From the NCBI GenBank assembly GCA_946886255.1, contig CAMPIG010000089.1:1-12824 (forward strand): DNA of 12,824 bases. Direction: 5' to 3'. This document shows positions 1-6,998 of the stretch, one piece after another. The position numbers and the translations under genes are program-made. Within the stretch, counting starts at the first letter, position 1. Every line of letters starts with the position of its first letter. The notes under the pieces are model-generated. The model did not search any database. It had not been told where the DNA came from and saw only the letters and a list, made by a program, of their open reading frames with translations. Source of the stretch: an uncultured Cellvibrio sp. GTDB lineage: Bacteria; Pseudomonadota; Gammaproteobacteria; Pseudomonadales; Cellvibrionaceae.

Positions 1-1031
1 TCATTAGCCTTGGCGCCTTCAACCGGTGAGTACTGGAAGCAGCCAACACGATCCAGTTGCGCTTCTTGCAGGAAGTCCAACAGTTGTTGGAAATCGTCCT
101 CGGTCTCGCCGGGAAATCCAACGATAAACGTTGAACGCAAAGTCAGGTTCGGCACTTGCTGGCGCCAGTTCTGGATACGCTCCAGGGTTTTCTCCACCTG
201 CCCCGGACGACGCATCTTGCGCAATAGCGTCGGGCTGGCGTGCTGGAACGGAATATCCAGATAGGGCAACACCTTGCCCTCGGCCATCAACGGAATAATG
301 TTATCGACGTGCGGATACGGATAAACATAATGCAATCGCACCCACACGCCCAACTCACCCAACGCACTCGATAATTGATACATATCCGTCTTGAGCGGGC
401 GACCGTCCCAGAAGTCGGTGCGGTGTTTGATGTCCACGCCATAGGCCGAGGTGTCCTGGGAAATAACCAACAGCTCTTTCACCCCGGCTTTCACCAAACG
501 CTCGGCTTCGCCCATCACCTGCCCGATCGGCCGGCTCACCAGCTTGCCGCGCATGTCAGGGATAATGCAAAAGCTGCAGCTGTGGTTACAGCCTTCGGAA
601 ATCTTCAAATAGGCATAGTGACGCGGTGTGAGCTTCACACCCTGGGGCGGCACCAGATCGGTAAACGGGTTGTGCACCGCACTGGGTGGCAGATGCTGGT
701 GAACCTGCCCCAATACCGCCTCATAGGCGTGGGGGCCGGTAATGCCGAGCACGTTGGGGTGCACCTGACGAATATCATCTTCCTTCGCCCCCAAACATCC
801 GGTTACCAGTACCTTGCCGTTCTCGTTAAGGGCTTCACCAATAGCGCCGAGGGATTCCTGCACGGCGCTGTCGATAAACCCACAGGTATTCACGATCACC
901 ATGTCCGCGTCGTTATAGGTGGGCACGATGTTGTAACCCTCCATACGCAACTGGGTGAGGATACGCTCGGAATCGACGAGGTTTTTAGGGCAACCGAGGC
1001 TGACAAAGCCAATGGTGGGGGTGGTTTTCAT
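1..1031 (-). CDS. rimO: Ribosomal protein S12 methylthiotransferase RimO (partial, C-terminus cut by window edge)
   Basis: Radical-SAM Fe-S enzyme that adds a methylthio group to the conserved aspartate of ribosomal protein S12 in the cytoplasm. The translation starts [20 protein letters not shown]. The N-terminal MTTase (UPF0004) domain carries cluster cysteines at residues 14, 50 and 79. The radical-SAM motif is CNHSCSFC, cysteines 148, 152 and 155. The segment YVYPYPHVD and the later [12 protein letters not shown] are typical of RimO rather than MiaB. About 343 residues are visible of a usual 440-450, so the C-terminal TRAM domain lies to the left of the window. The ATG at 1031 is chosen because the family's usual N-terminus begins there; the Shine-Dalgarno upstream is weak. 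The gene points away from the mannanase, so the two are transcribed divergently. Confidence 0.96.
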   Translation of the reverse strand, partial: MKTTPTIGFVSLGCPKNLVDSERILTQLRMEGYNIVPTYNDADMVIVNTCGFIDSAVQESLGAIGEALNENGKVLVTGCLGAKEDDIRQVHPNVLGITGPHAYEAVLGQVHQHLPPSAVHNPFTDLVPPQGVKLTPRHYAYLKISEGCNHSCSFCIIPDMRGKLVSRPIGQVMGEAERLVKAGVKELLVISQDTSAYGVDIKHRTDFWDGRPLKTDMYQLSSALGELGVWVRLHYVYPYPHVDNIIPLMAEGKVLPYLDIPFQHASPTLLRKMRRPGQVEKTLERIQNWRQQVPNLTLRSTFIVGFPGETEDDFQQLLDFLQEAQLDRVGCFQYSPVEGAKAN

Positions 1032-1066
1032 AGAGAGACTGCCAGGGTGTTCAAAGAAGGGGCGTT

Positions 1067-1094
1067 ATTGTAGGGGTTTGCGGGGGAATTTGCA
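1067..1094 (-). promoter_or_regulatory. Possible promoter of rimO
   Basis: Read on the minus strand there is a -10-like TACAAT (plus-strand 1067-1072) and a weak -35-like TGCAAA (1089-1094) with a 16-bp spacer. Transcription would begin near 1060, giving a leader of about 30 nt. The -35 box matches poorly, so this is a candidate only. Confidence 0.3.
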
Positions 1095-1147
1095 TGTGCA
1101 AAATAGGCTATTTTTTGTACCACCCTTTGCCGTAGATATGAGATGTA

Positions 1148-1171
1148 CCCGACATGCCTGAAGATGTCGGG
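1148..1171. repeat. 8-bp inverted repeat
   Basis: CCCGACAT (1148-1155) and ATGTCGGG (1164-1171) are perfect complements around an 8-nt loop. No T-run follows on either strand, so it is not an ordinary intrinsic terminator. It could be a REP-like extragenic palindrome or a protein site; no second copy was noticed in the window. Confidence 0.5.
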
Positions 1172-1232
1172 CACGGCGTCCATCACACTCGATAAGCCGC
1201 GAGCTTGGGTCAGCGTGCCGGTTACGCCACAG

Positions 1233-1248
1233 ATGCAATCGATTACAT
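1233..1248. promoter_or_regulatory. LacI-type operator-like palindrome, distal copy
   Basis: ATGCAATCGATTACAT is a palindrome around a central CG with 7 of 8 base pairs matching. A central CG with A/T-rich arms is the usual form of operators bound by LacI-family sugar regulators. It lies about 120 bp upstream of the mannanase start and shares the half-site CGATTACAT with the copy at 1298-1313. Assignment to a LacI-type regulator is inference. Confidence 0.5.
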
Positions 1249-1297
1249 AAATAGCCAAAAATGCTTTCGCGCGGCATTAAAAACCGGGTAGACTTTA

Positions 1298-1313
1298 ACG
1301 TAACCGATTACAT
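1298..1313. promoter_or_regulatory. LacI-type operator-like palindrome, proximal copy
   Basis: The core GTAACCGATTAC (1300-1311) is a palindrome around a central CG with one mismatched pair, followed by AT so that the right half is CGATTACAT, as in the distal site. The two centres are 65 bp apart, about six helical turns, a spacing that would allow looping. The site lies about 55 bp before the mannanase start, close to where its promoter should be; I could not define a clear -35/-10 pair there. Confidence 0.5.
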
Positions 1314-1366
1314 CGTGATCGGTATGAGAAAACGCACACCCATAATAAACATAACTCAGAGCGCTT

Positions 1367-2839
1367 ATGATTCCTTTGACGCACCTCAAGACCTGCATAT
1401 ATGGTCTTGGTTTTACCTTGATTCTCTCAGCCTGCGGTGGCGGAAGCTCCGATTCTGGCAACCCATCCAGCACAGCAACCAGTTCATCTACGTTGTCCAG
1501 CCCATCGTCGAGCCAACCGGCCTCCAGCCTCGCCGCATCCAGCAGCGTGAGTTCCAGTAGCGCCCTTTCCTCCAGCAGCACCTCATCCTTGCCCACTCAT
1601 GCCTCAAACGGGACGATTTACTGCACATCGGCCGGCGAAGACTCGAATGGCGATGGCTGGGGGTGGGAGAACGAAGCGAGCTGCGTGGTCCGCAATTCCG
1701 CTGCTGACCCGGATAAAGGTGACTTCGAAGGGTGCATCATTGGTACGCTTAGCTGGCAATATTGCGCCGTGGATAACACCAGTTGGGGCTACGAAGACGG
1801 CGAGGTCTGCGTTTCTCATAGCTTCTGCCCGGCCAATCGCAGCGCGACACAAACAGCCATGGCCGAAGACCTGAGCAACCCTGATTCCTCGGAAACAGCC
1901 GAAGGGGTTTACGACTACTTCCGCTCTGTATGGGGCTCAAAAACCCTTTCCGGCCAGCAGGATTTAACCTGGCAGGACAGCATCGATATGTATCAACGGG
2001 TGCTGAACGATACCGGTAAAGCACCAGCCATCATGGGTTATGACTTCATGAATTACGCCTTCACCAGCGGTGACGGCTTGCAACAAACGGAAGAGGCAAT
2101 CGAGCATTGGGATCGCGGCGGTCTGGTTTCATTTGCCTGGCATTGGCGCGACCCGAGCAATACCACCAGCGCATTTTATTCAAAGGATACGGACTTCCAG
2201 ATTCCGATCATCAACGGGCAGTTGAATACCCAGGCCCCCGATTTCACCAGGATGCAAGCGGACATCGACAGCATCGCCGCTGAATTACAAGCATTGCAAG
2301 ATGCCGGTGTTGTGGTGTTGTGGCGCCCGCTGCACGAAGCATCCGGCGGCTGGTTCTGGTGGGGCCGCTCACGCACCGATGGCATCTCTCCTGCTTACGC
2401 GCAGGTCATGCTATGGCGACATATTTATGAGCAGATGGTGAATCACCATGGCTTAACCAATTTGATCTGGGTGTGGAATGGCCAAAGCCCAGGCTGGTAT
2501 CCGGGCGATGCGTATGTCGATATAGTCAGTCAGGATATTTATGACGGTGAGCAAAATTACGAGTCACAAATTGATACTTACACTGCGGTCAAAGCCTTTC
2601 CACTGCAGAGCAAACTGGTGGCACTCAGCGAAAACAGCAATATCCCCGACCCGGACAATATTGCTGCAGACGGCGCCTGGTGGTTGTGGTTTATGGTGTG
2701 GAACGACAGCAACACCGAAGCCGGCGTAACCAGCTCCAATAACTTCTGGACCGGTGAGTACTACAACACCAACGCACACAAGCTCAAGGTGTATAACCAT
2801 GACAACGTGATTACACTGGATGAGTTGCCGGACTTCTGA
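1367..2839 (+). CDS. GH26 endo-beta-mannanase, lipoprotein with two CBM10-like mini-modules
   Basis: Probable beta-1,4-mannan hydrolase anchored in the outer membrane. Residues 1-23 form a lipoprotein signal with lipobox LSAC (Cys23), followed by GGG and no aspartate at +2, so outer-membrane sorting is expected. Residues 33-75 are a Ser-rich linker. Two small cysteine/aromatic modules follow: one at about 85-107 with GWGWENEASC (Cys86, Cys106), one at about 123-154 with SWGYEDGEVC (Cys123, 133, 148, 154), resembling CBM10. The GH26 domain covers about 175-475. Its acid/base is Glu324 in WRPLHEASGGWFWWG and its nucleophile Glu422 in ALSENSNIPDP. The ATG at 1367 is chosen because it directly precedes a complete lipoprotein signal; the ribosome site (AGAG) is weak. 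It appears to be a single-gene unit, probably sugar-regulated through the upstream palindromes. GH26 also contains lichenase- and xylanase-like members, so mannan is likely but not proven. Confidence 0.93.
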   Translation: MIPLTHLKTCIYGLGFTLILSACGGGSSDSGNPSSTATSSSTLSSPSSSQPASSLAASSSVSSSSALSSSSTSSLPTHASNGTIYCTSAGEDSNGDGWGWENEASCVVRNSAADPDKGDFEGCIIGTLSWQYCAVDNTSWGYEDGEVCVSHSFCPANRSATQTAMAEDLSNPDSSETAEGVYDYFRSVWGSKTLSGQQDLTWQDSIDMYQRVLNDTGKAPAIMGYDFMNYAFTSGDGLQQTEEAIEHWDRGGLVSFAWHWRDPSNTTSAFYSKDTDFQIPIINGQLNTQAPDFTRMQADIDSIAAELQALQDAGVVVLWRPLHEASGGWFWWGRSRTDGISPAYAQVMLWRHIYEQMVNHHGLTNLIWVWNGQSPGWYPGDAYVDIVSQDIYDGEQNYESQIDTYTAVKAFPLQSKLVALSENSNIPDPDNIAADGAWWLWFMVWNDSNTEAGVTSSNNFWTGEYYNTNAHKLKVYNHDNVITLDELPDF

Positions 2840-2867
2840 AAAGCAACATCGCGAAAGGAACCGCACC

Positions 2868-2896
2868 TTGCCAAGTTTTTGGGCCCGGTGTATGGT
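2868..2896 (+). promoter_or_regulatory. Possible promoter for rnk
   Basis: TTGCCA (2868-2873) and TATGGT (2891-2896) are separated by 17 bp and match the sigma-70 consensus at 5 of 6 and 4 of 6 positions. Transcription from here would start near 2903 and give rnk a leader of roughly 165 nt that includes all the hairpins described below. This is inference from sequence match alone. Confidence 0.35.
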
Positions 2897-2946
2897 TGGC
2901 CCATGAATAATTTTCCTTACACCACTTTTCACACCTTCCTCTCTAT

Positions 2947-2983
2947 CGGCGATTAAGCACCGTTACGCTTAATCGCCGTAACG
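2947..2983 (+). repeat. Two mutually exclusive hairpins
   Basis: Hairpin A pairs CGGCGATTAAGC (2947-2958) perfectly with GCTTAATCGCCG (2967-2978) around an 8-nt loop. Hairpin B pairs CGTTACG (2961-2967) perfectly with CGTAACG (2977-2983). B uses the loop and the last bases of A, so both cannot form at once. A is longer and should dominate. A is followed by only a poor T-run, so it is a weak terminator at best. Confidence 0.6.
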
Positions 2984-3014
2984 CTTCATTTTATCCTTCG
3001 TTTGTTTATTAACT

Positions 3015-3039
3015 CACCCTCTGTTGACGAGGGTGTTTT
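3015..3039 (+). terminator. Intrinsic terminator-like hairpin before rnk
   Basis: CACCCTC (3015-3021) pairs perfectly with GAGGGTG (3029-3035) around a 7-nt loop and is followed directly by TTTT. It ends 30 bp before the rnk start codon. It may terminate the mannanase transcript or, if rnk starts upstream, act as an attenuator in the rnk leader. Confidence 0.55.
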
Positions 3040-3069
3040 GCATGCCGTCATATCTATTGAGGTGAACCA

Positions 3070-3474
3070 ATGTCAGTCAGTGATAACAGCTCTATTATTA
3101 TTTCCGAATTCGATTACCAACATTTGCTGTCTCTTTGCGAAAAAGCCAACACCCCCGCCGCTGAGGCACTGGAGGATGAGATGGGTCGGGCCGATATTGT
3201 TGACGCGTTACCGGAGAATGTTGTCGCCATGAATTCTTCCGTAACATTTGTTGATCTCGACTCTGGTGAAGAGACTCATATCAATCTGGTTTATCCGTCG
3301 GATGCCAAAGTGGAAGATATGAAGATCTCTATCCTGACCCCGGTCGGTACCGCGCTCATTGGCCTACGTGTTGGTGGAAAGATTGATTGGCCGACCCCAG
3401 GCGGAAAAGTTCGCCGCTTACAAGTAACGACTGTTTCTCCCGCACCCCTACCGTTAGCTGAAAAAATGCAGTAG
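3070..3474 (+). CDS. rnk: Rnk, GreA-like nucleoside diphosphate kinase regulator
   Basis: A 134-residue cytoplasmic protein that matches E. coli Rnk (136 residues) across its length. Shared segments include TIII/SIII near the start, the middle stretch VV-MNS-V-F-DL-SGE, LVYP, and the C-terminal PVGTALIGLRVGGKIDW-PGG. The C-terminal half (about 50-123) is the FKBP-like GreA/GreB C-terminal fold. The N-terminal half is the short coiled coil that makes Rnk bind RNA polymerase without the transcript-cleaving tip of GreA. In E. coli and Pseudomonas it was identified as a regulator of nucleoside diphosphate kinase levels. The ATG at 3070 has a strong Shine-Dalgarno GAGGTGA 4 nt upstream. It is followed by the independent copper promoter and is not expected to be co-regulated with copA. 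Confidence 0.93.
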   Translation: MSVSDNSSIIISEFDYQHLLSLCEKANTPAAEALEDEMGRADIVDALPENVVAMNSSVTFVDLDSGEETHINLVYPSDAKVEDMKISILTPVGTALIGLRVGGKIDWPTPGGKVRRLQVTTVSPAPLPLAEKMQ

Positions 3475-3519
3475 CCGTATCAGCGAAATGGCTTCGCGCA
3501 ACATTCTCAAAAATAGGGC

Positions 3520-3550
3520 TTGACCTTCCAGTCACTGGAAGCGGAATACT
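3520..3550 (+). promoter_or_regulatory. CueR-type (MerR-family) copper-responsive promoter
   Basis: The -35 TTGACC (3520-3525) and -10 AATACT (3545-3550) are separated by 19 bp, the over-long spacer that defines MerR-family promoters. The spacer contains a perfect 17-bp palindrome CTTCCAGTCACTGGAAG (3525-3541), very close to the CCTTCC...GGAAGG operator of E. coli copA. Cu+-bound CueR would untwist the DNA and activate copA. No cueR gene is in the window, so the regulator acts from elsewhere. Confidence 0.9.
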
Positions 3551-3588
3551 GGTTTCATCGAAGGGTCGAGTTTTTTCAGGAGGTCACG

Positions 3589-5835
3589 ATGAACAGCCCT
3601 ATTACGTCTTCACCAACTCATTCGCTCAATTTATCCATCCAGGGGATGAGCTGTGCATCCTGCGCCGGACGTGTTGAAAAAGCGTTGCGAAACACGGAAG
3701 GCGTTGTCAACGCAACGGTGAATTTAGCAACCGAAAAAGCCCACATTGATTTTGTTCAGGATGCTACGACAGCAAGCGAATTAATTCACGCCGTCGAAGC
3801 CGCCGGTTATCACGCCTCGCTGCCTGTCCCCGTTCCGGTTGCACAATACGAGAACAACAAACAACAGCAAACTGGCCACGAGGCGCGTACGGTTATTATC
3901 GCGGTGATTTTCTCTTTTCCCCTCGTGGCACCCATGGTGTTATCCATTTTCGGTATTGATTGGATGTTGCCGGGGTGGATTCAATTTATTCTCGCAACGC
4001 CAGTGCAATTCTGGTTGGGCGCGCGTTTTTATCGCGCTGGCTGGCATGCATTAAAAGCAAAAACCGGGAACATGGATTTATTGGTCGCGCTCGGCACCAG
4101 TGCCGGTTACGGATTAAGTGTGTATGAATTAATTCGTCACGCCGGTCACGCTGCCCATTATTATTTTGAAGCCTCAGCGGTCGTTATTACCTTGGTACTA
4201 TTGGGTAAATGGCTGGAAGGTCGCGCCAAACATCAGACAACAGCGGCGATTCAAGCTTTGCAAGCTTTACGTCCCGCTACCGCGCGCGTCCGCCGTCATC
4301 AGCAGGACCATGAAATCCCCATCGAACATGTTCAGGTCAACGACCTGATTATCGTCAAGCCCGGCGAACGCATTCCGGTTGATGGTGTTATTGTCGAGGG
4401 CAGCAGCCATACAGATGAATCGCTGGTAACCGGTGAAAGCCTACCGATAACAAAACAGGTAAATGATAAAGTGACTGGCGGTTCTATTAATGCCGAGGGC
4501 TTGCTGGTGATCAAAACACTGGCCGTCGGTACCGAAACAACCCTCGCGCGCATTATTCGGCTCGTAGAAGATGCACAAATCGCTAAAGCACCGATTCAAC
4601 GTTTGGTTGATAAAGTGAGTGCGGTATTTGTGCCTGTGGTTTTAATCATCGCCTTGGGTACATTTATCGGTTGGTGGTGGGCTGGTGGCGATGTACAGCA
4701 AGCCATCATCAATGCTGTTGCTGTACTGGTAATTGCGTGCCCCTGTGCATTAGGGCTTGCTACACCCACTGCCATCATGGCGGGAACCGGTGTCGCGGCG
4801 CAGCAGGGAATTTTGATTAAAGATGCCGAAGCTCTGGAAATCGCTCATCGCATTACAACCGTGTTATTCGATAAAACCGGCACCCTTACACAGGGCAAAC
4901 CGGTGTTAATCGAACACCTTGCGGTGAATCAGGATCAACAATCCATCTTGCGTATTGCCGCTGCCGTGCAAGCAGGCAGCGAGCATCCTTTGGCTCGGGC
5001 AGTTATTGACCTGGCCCAGCAGCAACATCTGATTGCACCTGCAAGCAAACAATCGACAGCCCTGCCGGGGCGCGGCACCGCTGCTGTCGTAGAGGGTATT
5101 CAGTATTATGTTGGTAACACACGCTTGATGGAGGAATTATCGATTGATTTGTCCTCCCTGACGAAAGAGGCAAAATTAATGGAAAGCCGCGGAAATACCA
5201 TTTCCTGGTTGGCACGCGGAAGGGATGACAAACAGGAAGAGAAACAATTGCTTGGCTTGCTCGCTTTTGGCGACCAGATCAAACCCAGTGCAGCGACAGC
5301 CATCGAACAATTGCATCAGCGTGGCATCAATACCGTGATGATCACCGGTGACAATCAGGGCAGCGCCCATGCCGTCGCAAATGCATTGGGAGTTCAACAG
5401 GTTTTTGCCAACGTATTGCCCGCCGACAAAGCCAATGCGGTGACGGAACTAAAACAACGTTATGCCTCGGTTGCCATGGTAGGTGATGGTATTAATGATG
5501 CGCCAGCATTAGCCGCCGCTGATGTCGGTATCGCCATGGCAACCGGAACGGACGTCGCCATGCATACGGCGGGCATTACATTAATGCGCGGTGACCCGGC
5601 GCTGGTTGTCGATGCTATTGATATTTCACAACGGACCTATAAAAAGATTCGCCAGAATTTATTCTGGGCGTTTATCTATAACCTGATTGGGATTCCACTC
5701 GCCGCTATGGGTTTTTTAAGCCCGATTATAGCCGGAGCAGCCATGGCGTTCAGCAGTGTCAGCGTGGTGACGAATGCGCTGCTGCTGAAACGCTGGCGGC
5801 CTCATACACGAGATCAATCCGGAAATACGAAGTGA
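3589..5835 (+). CDS. copA: Cu+-exporting P1B-type ATPase CopA
   Basis: Inner-membrane pump that exports Cu+ from the cytoplasm using ATP. The product is 748 residues. It has a single N-terminal heavy-metal domain (about 13-77) with GMSCASC (Cys22, Cys25). About eight membrane segments follow. The actuator motif is TGES (281-284), the metal site CPC (384-386) in the sixth segment, the phosphorylated Asp428 in DKTGTLT, the ATP-binding His466-Pro467 in [14 protein letters not shown] (584-589), and VGDGINDAP (631-639). Tyr697-Asn698 and MxxSS (719-723) in the last two helices together with CPC mark the P1B-1 Cu+ class. The ATG at 3589 follows AGGAGGT (3578-3584). A longer reading from TTG 3520 is wrong, because that codon is the promoter's -35 box. 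E. coli CopA has two metal domains; one is common elsewhere. Confidence 0.97.
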   Translation: MNSPITSSPTHSLNLSIQGMSCASCAGRVEKALRNTEGVVNATVNLATEKAHIDFVQDATTASELIHAVEAAGYHASLPVPVPVAQYENNKQQQTGHEARTVIIAVIFSFPLVAPMVLSIFGIDWMLPGWIQFILATPVQFWLGARFYRAGWHALKAKTGNMDLLVALGTSAGYGLSVYELIRHAGHAAHYYFEASAVVITLVLLGKWLEGRAKHQTTAAIQALQALRPATARVRRHQQDHEIPIEHVQVNDLIIVKPGERIPVDGVIVEGSSHTDESLVTGESLPITKQVNDKVTGGSINAEGLLVIKTLAVGTETTLARIIRLVEDAQIAKAPIQRLVDKVSAVFVPVVLIIALGTFIGWWWAGGDVQQAIINAVAVLVIACPCALGLATPTAIMAGTGVAAQQGILIKDAEALEIAHRITTVLFDKTGTLTQGKPVLIEHLAVNQDQQSILRIAAAVQAGSEHPLARAVIDLAQQQHLIAPASKQSTALPGRGTAAVVEGIQYYVGNTRLMEELSIDLSSLTKEAKLMESRGNTISWLARGRDDKQEEKQLLGLLAFGDQIKPSAATAIEQLHQRGINTVMITGDNQGSAHAVANALGVQQVFANVLPADKANAVTELKQRYASVAMVGDGINDAPALAAADVGIAMATGTDVAMHTAGITLMRGDPALVVDAIDISQRTYKKIRQNLFWAFIYNLIGIPLAAMGFLSPIIAGAAMAFSSVSVVTNALLLKRWRPHTRDQSGNTK

Positions 5836-5875
5836 TAAAAAACGCGCGCGAAAAATATATCCGCGCGCGCTTTTT
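5836..5875. terminator. Bidirectional terminator shared by copA and the CAP gene
   Basis: CGCGCGCG (5843-5850) pairs with CGCGCGCG (5862-5869) around an 11-nt loop. An A-run (5837-5842) precedes the stem and TTTTT (5871-5875) follows, so it can stop transcripts from both sides. It lies between the copA stop and the end of the convergent CAP-domain gene. Confidence 0.85.
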
Positions 5876-5901
5876 ATGAAGGCCAATTTATTGAATATTT
5901 C

Positions 5902-6888
5902 TTAACGACTCGTTCCAAAACCCACGGTCCAATAAATTCGATAGGTCGAATTGGCAGAATCCACTCTGGCCGCACCCATATCCTGAAAGTTTGGGTTCAT
6001 GATATTAGAGCAATGCCCTGCACTGTTTAACCAACCGTTAACTGCCGCTTCAACGGTACGGTAACCCGCACCAATATTTTCACCGGCGGTACGAAACTGG
6101 TAGCCCTCACGCCGCATACGATCAAACGGGGAAGAACCATCAGAACCTGTGTGGCTGAAGAAATTATTGGTTGCCATATCGGTGGAATGGACGTGGCTGG
6201 CTTGCCCCAAGCGACAATCCCAACGCAATGGCGGTACCGGGTTGTACCAGGTACTTCCACATGTGCGCCCCACTGCACGGGCTTCATTATGTGCATTTAT
6301 CAATGCCAATTCAGTTTCATTCAACGAACAATTGCCGACGATTTCCGGGCCGGTGGTTTCATCCGGTGTAATCAGACGCAGGTTGCGGTAATGACTGTTG
6401 TTGGTTTTTCCTGCTGTGTCTTTATCGCTGACAAATACCATCCGTAAATTTTCACCGGTATAGTATTGGCCGACAGGAATCTCAAAGGTTTGATATTGCC
6501 CCGGCAATGTATAGGTACCCTGACTGGTCATACCGTATGACTGGGTACCATACAATTGAAAAAGATTATCCGGACTGTAAGCCAAGGTTTCCTGTAATCC
6601 GATTGCGTGAATTTCTCCTTCTTCCGTACTCATAAAATCAAATGCCAACACGGTGTCCGGCTCAATGTTGTATGTGGTACTGGTGGCTCGCCAGCGATTA
6701 CCGGTAATAACCAGGTTCGCTCCATCCGCAACCACAGTTCCATTACGCGAATCCTGCGCGGGTATGCCCACCGTGTTACTGACATCAACCGCAATGGTTG
6801 CAGCACTTGCAGGAAGGGACAGACTCAGCGAAAGAGACAAACTCAACCCGCCAACACAACTGATCCACTGACGCAATAACATATTCAT
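5902..6888 (-). CDS. Secreted CAP/SCP-domain protein with an extra N-terminal beta-sandwich-like domain
   Basis: A 328-residue exported protein. Residues 1-29 are a signal peptide with a run of alternating Leu-Ser (15-25) and a PASA-A cleavage site. Residues about 31-173 look all-beta and contain NRWRATSTTYNI, GEIHAIGL, FQLYGTQ and PVGQYYTGE. I recall segments like these in accessory domains of gammaproteobacterial polysaccharide lyases and secreted hydrolases; a carbohydrate-related role is inference. Residues about 190-325 are a CAP domain: HNEARA (200-205), LRWDCRLGQASHVHS (221-235), FFSHTGSDG (243-251), AGENIGAG (268-275) and GHCSNIMNP (291-299). Conserved CAP residues His246, Glu270 and His292 are present. 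Four cysteines (187, 210, 225, 293) remain after cleavage. AGGGGC precedes the ATG at 6888. The biochemical role of bacterial CAP proteins is largely unknown. It is convergent with copA and divergent from the CE15 gene. Confidence 0.88.
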   Translation of the reverse strand: MNMLLRQWISCVGGLSLSLSLSLSLPASAATIAVDVSNTVGIPAQDSRNGTVVADGANLVITGNRWRATSTTYNIEPDTVLAFDFMSTEEGEIHAIGLQETLAYSPDNLFQLYGTQSYGMTSQGTYTLPGQYQTFEIPVGQYYTGENLRMVFVSDKDTAGKTNNSHYRNLRLITPDETTGPEIVGNCSLNETELALINAHNEARAVGRTCGSTWYNPVPPLRWDCRLGQASHVHSTDMATNNFFSHTGSDGSSPFDRMRREGYQFRTAGENIGAGYRTVEAAVNGWLNSAGHCSNIMNPNFQDMGAARVDSANSTYRIYWTVGFGTSR

Positions 6889-6966
6889 AAACAGCCCCTG
6901 TACACGTTGATAGACGGCTGAGTGTATCGAGCAATATGAAAAAGCTGGTGTGACGGTGTTCTGGTT

Positions 6967-6981
6967 TGTCGACTTTCGACA
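6967..6981. promoter_or_regulatory. 15-bp palindrome, copy 1 of a pair
   Basis: TGTCGACTTTCGACA has perfect 6-bp arms around a 3-nt centre. It lies about 80 bp upstream of the CAP gene start. A neighbour of the same geometry but different sequence starts 2 bp after it. A regulator site is possible. Confidence 0.45.
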
Positions 6982-6983
6982 TC

Positions 6984-6998
6984 CAAATCAGCGATTTG
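6984..6998. promoter_or_regulatory. 15-bp palindrome, copy 2 of a pair
   Basis: CAAATCAGCGATTTG has perfect 6-bp arms around a 3-nt centre. Its centre is 17 bp from that of the preceding palindrome. The arms are unlike those of copy 1, so two different proteins, or RNA hairpins, are as likely as one repeated operator. Confidence 0.45.

Larger units (their letters stand above)
1032..1366. other. Divergent intergenic region rimO / mannanase
   Basis: This 335-bp gap has no convincing gene. It holds the candidate rimO promoter, an AT-rich inverted repeat AAAATA-ggc-TATTTT (1100-1114), an 8-bp hairpin at 1148-1171, and two CG-centred palindromes at 1233-1248 and 1298-1313 that resemble LacI-family operators. 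Short open frames here (for example 1028-1258 on the minus strand) lack a ribosome binding site and resemble no protein I know. Confidence 0.7.
2840..3069 (+). other. Intergenic region / rnk leader with several hairpins
   Basis: These 230 bp contain no gene. In order they hold a possible promoter (2868-2896), an inverted repeat TGGGCC/GGCCCA (2880-2885 with 2898-2903), two overlapping hairpins that exclude each other (2947-2983), a terminator-like hairpin (3015-3039), and a good Shine-Dalgarno GAGGTGA (3059-3065) just before rnk. Some of these must end the mannanase transcript; others may belong to an rnk leader RNA. Confidence 0.6.

Noticed and set aside
375..1073. A long plus-strand open frame (232 codons) opposite rimO
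   Set aside because: It is the antisense shadow of rimO, whose radical-SAM and cluster motifs are unmistakable; the shadow has no recognisable domain or ribosome site.
1028..1258. Minus-strand open frame of 76 codons in the rimO/mannanase gap
   Set aside because: It overlaps the rimO start and its promoter region, lacks a Shine-Dalgarno, and resembles no known protein.
1261..1560. Plus-strand open frame overlapping the mannanase start in another frame
   Set aside because: It runs through the operator region and the lipoprotein signal in the wrong frame; no ribosome site and no domain.
2564..2932. Minus-strand open frame of 122 codons opposite the mannanase end
   Set aside because: Antisense shadow of the GH26 catalytic region, with no recognisable domain.
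3025..3054. TTGACG with CATATC as an rnk promoter
   Set aside because: The -10 match is poor and the transcript would start on top of the Shine-Dalgarno.
5843..5869. Alternating CG runs as possible Z-DNA or a special structure
   Set aside because: They pair as a hairpin flanked by A and T runs between two convergent genes, so a bidirectional terminator explains them.
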